Positions 51,185 to 63,300 of a stretch of DNA of 64,000 nt are shown here, piece by piece. The translations under genes and the position numbers were made by a program. The notes below the pieces were generated by a model. The model worked only from the letters and a program-made list of their open reading frames with translations. It made no database searches and had not been told where the DNA came from. The stretch is from Pampus argenteus (lineage: Eukaryota > Chordata > Actinopteri > Scombriformes > Stromateidae), in NCBI GenBank assembly GCA_036937835.1, contig CM072879.1:14005001-14069000 (forward strand), written 5' to 3'. Each line of letters opens with the position of its first letter. Within the stretch, counting starts at the first letter, position 1.

Positions 51185-54154
51185 ATGTGGAGCTCAGGCC
51201 GCCGTGTCCTTCAGGATCTGCTCAGCCAGCCTGCTGTCAGGAGCTTCTCTGTGACTCCTGCTCTGGTCAGTGTCTTTTTCTAAGCTTTTTTAACTAAATA
51301 TTAATAGCTGTCAGTGTTTCAAACTGCTTCTCGTACAGCTAACCACTTCTTAAAGCTACAGCTTGGTCTAAATTATACTGATGAGGTAAAAAATCTTTAT
51401 ACTGTCACATCAACAGACTGTTGGAAAAAAGACAATATATGAACTAATGAACATATTTCTAGTTTTAGAGTTTTTAATAACTTATTTTAGTGTTTGTTTT
51501 GTTATTATTAACATCATTGAACATTGTATACTTAGTTATTCTATCTATTTGTAAGGCATCATCTTCTGGTCCTCGATTTAAAGAGGAAATCTAATGAGAC
51601 ATGAGTTGATTTAAATTATATTTAGCTCATTTGTTGTAAAGTTGTGTTTCATCAGATTGCACACAGAAAACTAAACAATGTAGTATTACTCCATCATAGG
51701 AGTGCTATTATTTTCATTATCAAGAGGTCTGACAATTTTTTTTTCTTCTATATCAATTGAATTTTCTGTTTATAAAATGTCAGAAAATAATGAAAAATGC
51801 TGAAAATTATTCTCTGAAGTCCAAGTTCAGATAACTGTCAAAAACAATAATCTGGGAAAACTAGAATATCTAATTAATTAATTAATCCTTTCACTTTTAC
51901 TAGTTTGATCCTTTGTCATACCTTGTCAAATTGTCAAAAAATATAAAGAACTGATTAACATTACCAATTAACATACTGGTTTAAGTCATAACATCCTCAT
52001 TAGTGTTTTTTCCGAAGCGTCATAACATAAATGAAAATCATAGCGTTCTCATGCAAAACATACTGAATCTTTGCACAGACTACAATTAATTTGTGTGTTG
52101 TTCACATGGATATTGACACGGCAGACATAAAGGAGTATCTCCTTGCACTTGATGTTCCCACAGAACACCGTTGTGGTGGAGCGCTGGTGGCAGGTCCCCT
52201 TGTCTAAAGTAGGCCGCCCACCAAGGCTGTACTCCCGAAGACACAGAATCTACAAGCTAGTTGAAAACACCAAAGATGATCCCAAGAACAAGATGGAGCT
52301 CATCCTAACCCAGACTGTAGCAAGTGAGTATGTCCAGCTCTCGACGATAGATCACATAAACCTCAGATTTATGATTTCTGAGGTATCACAGAGTATAAAA
52401 AATATCTAAAAAAATGTTTCTTTGCACCCATAAATTCTCTTTTAACATTTATTCAAAAAAAAAAAAACTAACTGTTTCTTTCTTTGTTGTGACAGAGCTT
52501 GGTGGGCGAGGAGATACTGTGTTTGTCAAAAAGTCTGTTGGTCGAAATAAGCTGCTGGCTCAAGGCCTCGCAGTATATCCATCACCAGACAATAAACTGA
52601 TGTTTGCTGAGGAGTTAAGAGTGTGTATTGCACTTTTAATATTTTTATTCATTTCCCTTCACATATTCGATAGTGTAGTGTATTAATTGAGCGTTGTCAT
52701 CTTTTCGCCTACAGCTTTTGCATGAGGGGAGGCCAGAGGACAGAATCCAAACTCGCACCGGACAACTGGTGAGTCTTCATTCACTGAAGATATTTGAAAG
52801 CATTACATTTTCTTTTTAACATCCGCTGTCAGTGTTTTTTAACAAAGATGTCCTGGTGTTTTGCAGACAGTTGAGTTCCTGAAACGTTCCAGTTTAAAGA
52901 TCAGCAAAATGCCCTCTGATGAATACAAACTCACAAAAGAGGTTGTCTGCAGACAGCTTCTCAAAAAGGTATAGTTGATTTTGCCTCAGTGTTCTTTTAT
53001 TTTCTTCCTTATTTTGCTAAATTATGTTAAAGGTGCTATATGCAGGAATTGGCCACCTGTCTAATTCATACTCCACACTTCAAACCAATTGGACTACACT
53101 ACATTAATGTCAGTGCTGAATCAATAGCGCATTATCAGTGCTCTGTTAGCAAGCAAACTAAGTTTGTAGCAATATCAGTTTCATGCTAACATTGACTAAA
53201 CTAAAATTCTTATATATAGCCATTTTTAAAAAATTATTCATTCAAAAGAGTAAGAATTGTCAAAATTAAATTAATGGTTTAATTGACTTGAATATGACTT
53301 TTCCTTAGTTGGGAGTTGTTGTGCCACCTAATGCGTTGAGACTTCCATTTGAGCCAATCACAGACTTGGGTGACTACTGGTGTGAAGTTACGGTAAGATA
53401 AAATGAATTTGAGCATCACACATAATCTTACTCTCAAGTACAGGATATAGATGCTCATCTTTAGTAGTTAGTAGAAACTGATGCTGAAATACTAGAAAAT
53501 GGTTTTCAATCAATCAAATTTTATTTGTATAGCCCAAAATCACAAAATACATTTGTCTCAGAGGGCTTTACAATATGTACAGGGAGTGACACCCTCTGTC
53601 CTTATACCCTATGTATTAAGCTTTTAAGAGAGCTTAATACATATGGGTTTTGTATGTTGAAAAATAAACACACTGTAATAATAATAATATTGTTACTGTG
53701 GAATTTCTTTTTACATCATACCCATAAAAGCCCCCTGTCATGTCACATTTGACTGAAGTTTTAAATCATTTATATTTACCCTAAAAGCTCATATAACAGA
53801 AGCAGAACTGCTTGGTTGACTAATATGCGTGTTCTTTTCCAGGTTAATGGGATAGACTCAGTTCGCATCCCCATGTCACTGGTTCCATATGAAGACCCCT
53901 CTGCAAGTTATCAACGGATGTTGAAAGCACAAAGGCGGCAGCAGGCGGCCGCAGATGTTTCAGAACCTGTTGATGAGGACGAAGCTGTTGTGAAGGCAGT
54001 TTCTGAGGCGGCGGTAGAAACTGAGCCTGGTATAGACTCTGTGAGTCAAGTTGGTGAAGCTTCAGCCTCAGCAGGAGCCTCCGATGCTGAGCAAACATCA
54101 GCAGCAAGTCAAGACACAACAGCACCACCAAGTGACAGCCCGAAGAAAGATTAA
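51185..54154 (+). CDS. mrpl9: mitochondrial large ribosomal subunit protein bL9m
   Basis: Component of the 39S mitochondrial ribosomal subunit. Seven exons (51185-51265, 52164-52323, 52496-52620, 52715-52768, 52867-52968, 53309-53392, 53843-54154) encode 305 residues. The N-terminus (MWSSGRRVLQDLLSQPAVRS) is basic and lacks acidic residues until Asp11, as in a mitochondrial presequence. The bL9 signature region is clear: LILTQTVAKLGGRGDTVFVK, then VGRNKLLAQGLAVYPSPDNK. The C-terminal domain keeps GDYWCEVTVNGIDSVRIPMS. The protein is longer than human (267) because of an acidic, Ala/Ser-rich tail (last about 65 residues, with DEDEAVVKAVSEAAVE and a closing PSDSPKKD). The donor after 52620 (AGA|GTGTGT) is weak but fixed by phase. 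Confidence 0.95.
53507..53609. repeat. teleost interspersed repeat, truncated copy
   Basis: About 100 bp in mrpl9 intron 6, closely similar to the first 100 bp of the element at 7821 (AATCAATCAAATTTTATT, TATAGCCCAAAATCACA, CATTTGTCTC.GAGGGCTTT, CAGGGAGTGACA, CCTCTGTCCTTA). It stops abruptly where an inverted repeat begins. Confidence 0.75.
53610..53643. repeat. 13-bp perfect inverted repeat next to truncated element
   Basis: Arms TATGTATTAAGCT (53610-53622) and AGCTTAATACATA (53631-53643) are perfect complements around an 8-base loop. Confidence 0.8.
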
Positions 54155-54545
54155 GGTCTCCAAATGAAGACGTCCATAGAAGTACAGCAGATTGCATTTA
54201 TCTACAATACACATTTTTACATGCATAAGAGCAGGTGTAATTATTAAAATGTTTTGCTTTTGGCTTATGCAGGGCATGTGTTTTAGCAAGCCAATGCAAT
54301 CCCTGTCTAGTCATTTCATTTCTAGGAAAATGAAAGGTTATCTGTTGTCTCTCAGTGGGTTGACCTCCTGTAAATGTTAAATTGTGGGAGGTAAGAAGTC
54401 GGACCTTATAAAGGTATTTCATCAAAGGAACATGCAGTGTAGTGTTGGAGTTACAGAACCTGTGAATTCATGAGAGAATTTCCCAAAAGTGAAAAAGGAA
54501 GAACTGCTCAACCACCTAAAATAAAACTACTTTGAACTGAATGAT
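54155..54545 (+). terminator. mrpl9: mrpl9 3' UTR and polyadenylation signal
   Basis: The canonical AATAAA at 54520-54525 (CCTAAAATAAAACTAC) gives a 3' UTR of about 390 nt. Confidence 0.65.
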
Positions 54546-55165
54546 TTGTTCATTGTTCATGAATTTTTAAAAGGTTAAATGTTCTAAAATCAGATGGTTC
54601 TCTTGTCTCAGTGTTTAAGGATCAGCTGAAACTGAAATGGCATGTTTGGTTATCTGGCTATTTATTAAAAATGATTTAGGACAGATACTCTTTCACAACT
54701 GTGTTGAGTTCTCAACATAAAAGCAAAGACAGAAAAAAAAATAATTACATACACATGAATAACTTAAAACTCCTTTAAAGCTGCATGTGTCATTATGAGC
54801 AACTTCAACATGTCTGCGTTCCAACATCTTTATTTTTTATTATAAAATTGTTGATTCAATATATAAATATGTAATGTGTCACAGCTGTCAAATGACTCCA
54901 TTTCTCATTAGCAATGGCAACATTTTACTGATACTTGTGTGATCATCAGAGAACCAAACCTGTTTGTTTTGGTTACAACTGTCAGGAAAATAATCTGTTT
55001 TTTTATCACAGATGAGGAGTCATACATCAGTGTTTGCCATATGATCGGGAAGGATACACATTCAAAGGAAAACATTTATGGCGTGCATTTCAGGGTCACA
55101 TCATATATCATCTCTGCCACTGACTGGTGAAAGGTACTGTAGGTGTAGCCTCTATAGCCTCTATA
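54546..55165. other. gap between convergent mrpl9 and prcc
   Basis: AT-rich, without a recognisable gene. Minus-strand AATAAA (TTTATT on plus) near 54661 and 54828 could also serve as distal prcc ends. Confidence 0.55.
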
Positions 55166-55450
55166 GAAAATAAGTGAAATGACAGTTTATTTACTGTAAA
55201 CTACTGTTAAAGGAGAGTTTAACTGGAGATGATTGGATATTCAGCAGAGAAGAAACACATTATCAAACATAAGAACTACTGAATATTAACAATTTAATGC
55301 AAATACAGGATGGAAAATCTGTTTTAAGGTTTATGTGTACTTTCTTCCCAAACGCAATCTCTCTCTTTGTGTGTGGAAATCTGGAAGGCTCTACTCTAAT
55401 TTCTGAGGCAGGGTTTCCACATGTCACCAAGAGTCCACATAATATGACAT
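55166..55450 (-). terminator. prcc 3' UTR
   Basis: The first minus-strand AATAAA after the prcc stop is at plus 55186-55191, about 265 nt downstream. Confidence 0.5.
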
Positions 55451-58137
55451 TTAGAAACCATATTTGGCCTGGGTCTGCCGGCGGGTTAGCTTGTTATCTG
55501 CCCAGCTGTTCTTCAGCTCCAGCTCACGTTCCTTTGCCTAAGAAAGAAGAGAATAAATTAAAATTAAGTTAAGCCTTTTTTTTTTTTTTTTTAAACAAAA
55601 CACAACAGATTTGAAGACAACTGATTTCTGATAATAAAAGAAAGACCATTAGCCTCATGTATTTTCATTAAATCTCAAGTGCTATAATTTGGAAATGTTT
55701 GTGAGCAAAGTCAGACCACCAAAACTTTAGTTTAGACAAACCAAAAAAACCTAAGTAAAGAAAAACATGAGCTTTACAAACCAGCTCAACAATGCAAATA
55801 AATCCCTGTCATGTGCACTCATCCCAACTTTAAATATTTGAATGGACCCTTAAACACGTGCAGATGACAAAATATTCAAAGTCACATAATCACTGAAAAT
55901 GTAATGTGATTCTGCTGTTAGTTCTGACCTGGTGAATGAGATATGTGATCTGATGCTTGCGCCTCTGTTGTCCCGTCGGTTGTTCGCCTTTTTTCTGCAG
56001 AAATGAGAAGCAGGGAAAAAGTAGAAGTTACACATGTTGGAATACATGAGTTGTTTCTTTGCAAAAGGCTCTCGCAAGCAATCATGACTTGTTCTGACTT
56101 GCATGAAAACAGCCATGTGAGCCCATCTGCATTCTTAATTTGGTAGAAACCTCAAGAGTCAAACCATTTCCTTACTACTGTCTACTGAATCAGGCCATGA
56201 AATATTTTTAGATTCTACCACAGAATTTTATGGCTTTAGATGTTCCCAGTCTGAACTAACTGTAAATCAATGGTGAACGAAAGCACACCGCCCCATTCAG
56301 ACTGACACAGTTATGTGGGTCAAACAGTTTTCTGAATGTGTCGATGTATGCACAATGAGTGGACATGCGTCAAACACACGTCTGCTGTCTGAAAGGGGTA
56401 GAACAGAGATCTAACAGGTCACCTTGCTGAAAGACTGGCGGACTTGCTTCTCCTCTGTTATACTCTTGGTCATCCACTGCTGGTTGCCACTCAGCTGGTC
56501 ATCACCTTTGATCTCCAGGAACTTTACCTCCTCCTTGCCTCTGTTCCTTTTCCCCTGGAGCCGCATGAACTGCAGCACAGGACGAAAATGCTCAAATGAG
56601 TTTTTCAAACCCAATTTGGAACAGACGGTCAAAACTAGCAAGAATCAACCTACTTACAAAGTATGGAGTTATATGGACAAGACAAGGAAATAGCACACGT
56701 CTTACCGCTTCATCATCAAACATGGCAGAGTGACCAGGCTCTTCAGCCTCTGCTGATCCGGCATTAGGATCTTGGTAGTATGGCTCATTATAGTATCCCT
56801 GTCCGAGGAGAAAATGTTTGCGGTGTCACTTAAATTCATTTTCCATTCTCGCTGATTCATCTCAGTTAAATTACTTTAGTTCTATTATTAATAATACGAT
56901 TATGAACTGGATTGGCCTTTGCTGGGTTATACTCTGGTGTGATTAATTGAATGCAGTGTGTGTAAACTCAATTGAAAACTAGTCAGCCCATGTGTACATA
57001 CAAGCTAAAGCCTATGTATAAATCATAATTACCTCAGGGAAAGCCTCTGGCCCTTCAACAGACTGCTGATACTGAGGATATTGACCTCCCCACGCACCAG
57101 CTCCCTCGTGGCTCCCCCCGAAGTCGAGAGGAGCGTCTGACTGGCCGGGTTCATCAGCAGCTGACAAAGGAATAGGCTCGACGGGGGCTATGGGCTCAGG
57201 TTCTAAGCTCGGGATGACTGCAGGGAGAGGCTGGGAGCTTTCACCTAGGGAGAAGTAATTCTGTGGGGTTATGTCCTCCTCGTTGTCCTGGTCATCTGTG
57301 GCTATTTGTTTAGCCAGCTGCAGGGCGGCAGACTTAGCTGCGGCTTTGATAGCAGAGGGAGACGCACTGGAACCAAGCAGACCCTGGGCGGGCGCTCCAG
57401 GTTTGGGTCCTTTAGGCTCTTGGCGCTTGGTGAGTGTGTGAGGAAGCAGGAGTCTATCAGTCTCCTTCACTGTCAGGTTTTTGGGTTGCGGTAGAAGAGA
57501 GGACAGACCTGAACCAGCACCCTGGATGGGACAGGATGGAAAGAGGTCAATGTATTATCAATCCCATAATGCAACTATGAAAAGGTCAAACGAGACATAA
57601 CAGCTGAGCTACTTCTGTACGATCAGGAATAGAGAGATGAGACAACAGACATCCAGACTACTATGAGTGTAATCACAAGCAGGTATTCTTACCTGAGGTT
57701 GTTTCTTCCTGGCTGGCTCGTCATCATCGGAGTCTGACTGAGGACAAACAAAACAACAACATAGATTCACAACCTCATATCACAACACCGACTATATGTT
57801 TCAGAAAACACCTGAACTAACTCACGTCACGTCTCTGGATCTGCGGTACGGTGATCTTCACGGGATCTGTTCGCTTCTTCGGCTTAGGCAGGCAGGAAAA
57901 TAAGCCTCCTTTGGACAGGTGAGGAACTGGGTCATCGTTTGACGTACTGTTCCCTACTGAAGGGTTTGCTTTAGTCTCCTTGCTCGGCACATCGTTTCCT
58001 CCTGTCGATCTTAGCTTTTTAGGTGCAGGCAGGAGTGAGAAGAGCCCTGCTGAGCTCGGTTTGTTCTCCGGTGCGGCAGAGGTCGATGATTCTTCTGAAT
58101 CACTATCATCACTGCTGCCATAGGCCACTAAAGACAT
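55451..58137 (-). CDS. prcc: PRCC, proline-rich mitotic checkpoint control / splicing-associated protein
   Basis: Nuclear protein linked to pre-mRNA splicing and the MAD2B mitotic checkpoint, and the fusion partner of TFE3 in human papillary renal carcinoma (known). Seven exons (57826-58137, 57693-57737, 57033-57521, 56706-56798, 56423-56569, 55929-55994, 55451-55537) give 412 residues; human has 491. The start is MSLVAYGSSDDSDSEE. Conserved blocks are LLPQPKNLTVKETDRLLLPH, SPSAIKAAAKSAALQ, and the C-terminal module MRLQGKRNRGKEEVKFLEIK, DDQLSGNQQWMTKS, RRKHQITYLIHQAKERELEL and NKLTRRQTQAKYGF. The middle is disordered and Pro/Glu-rich and accounts for the shorter length. Confidence 0.97.
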
Positions 58138-58750
58138 GTTTGCTGCTGATGTTATTATTAAATATTATTCCTCTGCAGTAACCCGTGGACATGGATAACC
58201 ACTTCCCCCTTGGTTAGGTCGTGAGAAGCCCGTGCTAACGCTGGCTTTCCGAGTTGACTTCAATTAAAAAAAGGTACGATAACCTATGATCAATATAGAT
58301 AATGAAATCATCCCAGGAAGGAGCTGTGGTATTTTCAAAATCGCTCAAGCTCTTCAAGGATCCCCCAGGTGGGCTCTTTTAATGAAAGACTGCCCAACTT
58401 CAGTGCGCTAGCTATCGTTAGCTAGGCCGCCGCAGCAAGAGATTTAGCTTATTGACCCCTCTGCTTAGTCAAATTAAATCCGCCTCAGGTTGTTTCACAA
58501 AATATTGCATCGCTTGATGCAGTAGCTGTGGTTGTTTTTACACCACATAAACGCGATTACTGTACGGTGGTCCGTTAACAAGATGAGCTAATGTTAGTTA
58601 GTCCCTCGACTCCATCAAAACATTCACGTTCATAATTGAAATAAAGAACAACTGCGCATCTCTCTGCGCAGCTTTCCTTCTTCTTCTGTGAATTATCAGT
58701 TAGCCGTCAGTAAACATGTTTAAAGCACCGGCGCCCCCTAACGGAGTGTG
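58138..58750 (-). promoter_or_regulatory. prcc promoter region
   Basis: CpG-bearing sequence upstream of prcc with an imperfect palindrome near 58405-58425 (GCTAGCTATCGTTAGCTAGG) and GCCGCCGCAGC. The start site was not resolved. Confidence 0.4.
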
Positions 58751-59925
58751 TGGAAAATGATTTCATTGTAATCAATCAATTATTCTGTTTGTCAGGGATG
58801 TAGCTCCTATTGAGGACATGGAGGTCATGTCAGTTTGTCTTGTATGTTATTTATTCGTGTTTTTTTTGTTTGTTAATTTGTGGGTAGAGTTTACATTCTA
58901 CAATTAAAAACGTACACTTGTGTTTTATAATCTCAGTATGTTTAAATTTAGTTACTTCTAGGCCAATGTAAAGAAGGAGGCTTTAAAATACCAATCAGAC
59001 ATTTCAATTTAAAATCAAAGCTCTCTGTACTGTCGTCATTGTCTATCCATGTATGGGACAGAATTCCCAATAGCCACCTCTGTTGTTGTGCCTTTATGTT
59101 ATTTTGCCTCCGGGCTAATTGTGTTGAAATTGAGCAAACTCTTAATTCTACAAGCATAAGATGATGTTTTTAATGACAGTGTACTTCCAACAAGGTAACA
59201 GTTTAGAAATGAGCTTTTCCAGTTTTAACATAACACTACACCTGTGCATAAAAGCTTCCACAACGAACTGGTTTTCCAAGTTTACTGCAACACTGACTGT
59301 AAGTCATGCCTTAACTGAACTGAAGTTAACCCGTGTAAGTGAATTTCCTGCAGACAGCTCCCAAAAATTTTGTGGAAAGACTTCCAAAAAGACTGAAGGC
59401 TGTTATAGCAGGATGTTGATGTCCATGGTTTTGGAACACAGTCTAAACATACAGGTCTAATTTGGGTCTGTATACTTTTAGCCATAATGGAATGAATGAA
59501 GATTAGGACCAAAATTACAGAAATGTGAAATGCCAGTCGTGAGCTGACCACAGGCCAGATTGCACATATCATTTCTTTTTCTTCAAAGGAATCTCATAAA
59601 AGATTTCAAATTAATCTCAGACTCAAAACATCATTACGTGACCATTTCTTTTTTTAATTTTGGTCCAATATTAAAGTTAACGTGAACCATCCAGTGCACA
59701 TACACTGAGATTAGACTTTTCAGTGAAGTAGGAGACATGTAAATATAACTGAATCCTGTCTCAAGCTAATAATTGCCAAGTAAATGATTTACTTATTGCT
59801 TACTTTCCTAAAACTAGTGACATTTCGTTGTTTGTCAATCGCCATAAATCATCAAGAAGTAGTAGTACAATTTTTTATTTATTAATAATTTATTTATTTT
59901 TGCATGAAATTTACTGTCAGTATGA
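58751..59925. other. intergenic region between prcc and hdgf
   Basis: About 1.2 kb of AT-rich sequence between head-to-head genes. No gene, repeat family or RNA gene could be supported. Confidence 0.6.
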
Positions 59926-60342
59926 GGTTTTGGCCAACGGGGGGCGCTTTCCTGTGCGACTCCATAAGGTGCTGGGGGCGCGTCTGCTCGGGAAGCGGGT
60001 TTCAATTTCAAACCCAAACAGTCCGAGAGACGAACCAGTGGATTGTGGGATAACGTTTAACCTAAACACTTGCAGCCGTAAACTGTAATGTTATTTTAAA
60101 CACAAACCTGAACGGTGTCGTGCCGCGGTTACAGTTTCACAGAATCCGCGAAAAAAAAAAAAAAAAAGTCGTCCGCCGCGTCTTCGCTCCAGTTTTCCGC
60201 GCCTGGTTCATTTGGGTGACAAACGGACGCTTGGCTTATTTGTTGCAGGTGTTGATCAACCCGGATATTGCACTACATTGAAACTACTACCTACCTTTAT
60301 TCATACATTTATCTAACACAGTACGCCATTCCTGCAAGAAAT
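59926..60342 (+). promoter_or_regulatory. hdgf CpG island promoter and 5' UTR
   Basis: A sharp rise in CpG (GGGGGCGCGTCTGCTCGGGA; GTCGTCCGCCGCGTCTTCGC) surrounds a 17-base A-run (60151-60167) just upstream of the hdgf ATG. The start site probably lies between about 60120 and 60240. Confidence 0.55.
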
Positions 60343-63300
60343 ATGCCGAGGTCCAACAGGCAAAAGGAATACAAACCTGGAGACCTTGTATTTGCTAAAA
60401 TGAAGGGGTATCCACACTGGCCTGCGAGGGTAAGCACCCGACGTAACACTCTTGTTTCCAGCTTGAGGTTTGATGTTCATGTCAGCCTGTCCGGCTCCTA
60501 GTACTTGTTTAACGTTACCTGGCAGGGCCTAATACTGGTTAGCCGCCATGAGTTAGCCTAGCTCTGTCGTGTTAGCTAACGTTGCCCAGCATCCACACAC
60601 ACACAGCGAGTCAACTGTATACAGTTGCACATTTCTTTCAGGTGATTCATCGTGTAGGCAGATAATTACTCGTACAGTTAACTAAATTTTAATGTTGTTA
60701 CAAGCTGCTGTTGGCCAGTAGCTAACGCCGTTTTCCCCATGTATCACTTTTCGTATTAAACACCCAGCTTTCGTCTCCCAGGGGCCCTGTTTTGCTAATG
60801 TTAACTTCAAGCTTTTCGCAACCGTTGAACAGTTGTTGGGCAACGTTAAAGTAACGTCGGCTGTAGAAAAAAAAAAACAATTTAACGGTCATGTCAGCCT
60901 GAACGTTACGGCTACCCAGCAGTAAATGTTAGCTTAACTTGAAGACAACATTTAGCCACGTTGTAACTTCTTAACGTTTTTAAGTTTTAGGTGTTTTTTG
61001 CGTTAACTGTTGCATTTCAGAGCTGCTTGTGTAGCCATGTTGAATTGAAGTAGTTTGTAAACATGCCTACCTGCCCACGCTGGTTGGGGAAAGTAATGTC
61101 GGCTTGTAACGTTAACTGTTTACCTCCATTACGTTTAATATATGACCAGGGCTAATAAAAACTGCGGTATATGATCATAAAGTAATGTCTACCCGGTCCA
61201 TAAACACTTAGTGGGAGAAAATATGAACCTTTCATTCAAACTAGGTTTGACTGTAAAATGCTGCCCTGCCTCAAAGCTCAGTTAGAATAATTATGTATGT
61301 GCAAAAAAGGAAGGGGGAAAAAACAAAATAGTTTTGCACTTTATACAAAACTAGCAGCAATTCATACAACAAAATGTAATAAGTTACTTCCAAGCTTACA
61401 AAACTCACTTGGTTTATAAAGTGTGCTCCTAAGATCTGCCTGTTCACACAAAGTAGTTTAGTTTCAGTATTAATTTGTGCCTCTTCCCTCCTTTACTGAG
61501 TCTTATCAGTCATGCCTCATGATAGCAGGCAGCAGGCCCTGCCCCACCTATCCTGACTGACAGTGGCCCTATCTAGGGATGCCAAAAGGCCTCTGGCAGA
61601 CAGGTTGGAGGCACAGTGACATAATACAGCTAGGCCATCATAATAGTGTCTTGCTGTGCTTCTTTTAACACACAAACGAATATTGGCAGAGCAGAGGAGT
61701 CAAGATGTTAAACATGAGTAGTGAAACAAAAACACTACCTTCCTGTTCTCAATAGGAGTTAAATTGTATTTCAAAAGACATTTCAACAGAATAATCAAGA
61801 GCCACCACTTTTGGAAAACATTCACATTAATAATTCATAGCAGTGAATGAATAGAGTTGACTCATGGCATCATTCTGAATACAAGTGACCTCGTGGTCCA
61901 GTGTTTTTCACTTCACATCAGAAACGATCACCCTTTTTTTTTGGCTATTTTTTGTTTTACATCATCAATTTAATATTTAAAGGCTTACATCAGTTTTTGT
62001 CAGCATATTTTCTTACGATGGTTTGTGTGTATGTGCGTGCGTCATTCACAGATTGACGAGTTACCCGAAGGAGCTGTGAAGTCCCCCTCTAACAAGTACC
62101 AAGTGTTCTTTTTTGGGACGCATGAGACGTAAGTTATGTGTGTTAATGCTGTCAGTCTTAATCCTAGTGGAGCCTAAGTGATAGCAGAAACCTTTTGATC
62201 ATTTGAGAATATGACAACAAACGTCCTACATGAACTAATTTCTGCCAGTTGGGAAATACCCGTTACTAACGATACAACTATGCTGCACATACAGATGTAA
62301 TTTAATATTGATATTCATGATCGCCAGAGGATAATTCTATAATACATTTTTTTGTGTCGTCCTGAACACTGTTGAGTCCAAGGAGTGATTTGATTTTCTT
62401 TGAATATACATAGCTGATTATACATTATAATGTTATATATATGGCATAACACAAGCTCTGCCAGGATCGGTATACACGTTTAGGGAAGTCATTGAGTTAC
62501 GTTGACATCTTTAATGGTTTACCACCACAGGGCGTTCCTGGGGGCCAAGGATTTGTTCCCATATGATGAATGTAAGGAGAAGTTTGGAAAAGCAAACAAG
62601 AGGAAAGGCTTCGCTGAGGGACTCTGGGAGATCGAGAACAACCCCACTGTCACACATGAAGCCTATGAGGTGTGTGTATTTGTATGATAGAGGCCAAATT
62701 TGTTTAACAGTGCTGTGAGTTATAGTTTTGAGATAAATTCTATGCCAGTGCTGCATTAATGTACCTTACTTACTTCTAGACTTACTGCTGTATGCTATAT
62801 ATGGCTCAGCAAGTTCATCTGCAACATTTTGGATTCAAATGTGACTGAATTTTTATTTCCTTGTGTTTTACTAATATTTAAGTCTCTGCCTTTAGTCATC
62901 AAAGAAGGACAACGCGTCAGAAGGAGCAGGAGATACAACTAGTTTGGAGAAAGCAGATGCCGAGGGCAGCAGCGATGAGGATGAAGGGGCTCTGGTCATC
63001 GACGAGAAAAATGAGAGGGGAGGAACTAAACGAAAAGCAGGGGAGTCCACAGAGGTGAGCTTTTGACTTCCAGCCTGTTACCCATACACAGTCCAAGTAG
63101 AGGGCTTCACAGTCAGCTCATGGTCAATGCTGCCTCAAACCTCTTGTTAGGCATCTCCCAAACGGCCGAAGGATACAGAGGCAGGGAGTGATTCTAAAGT
63201 AGACGGCATCAAGTCTAACACGGAGGCCAAGCTCAATGATGTGGCTGGACCCAAGGCGACTGCTCCCTCCTCACTGGGCGAGTCAAAACCAGAGGCCCAG

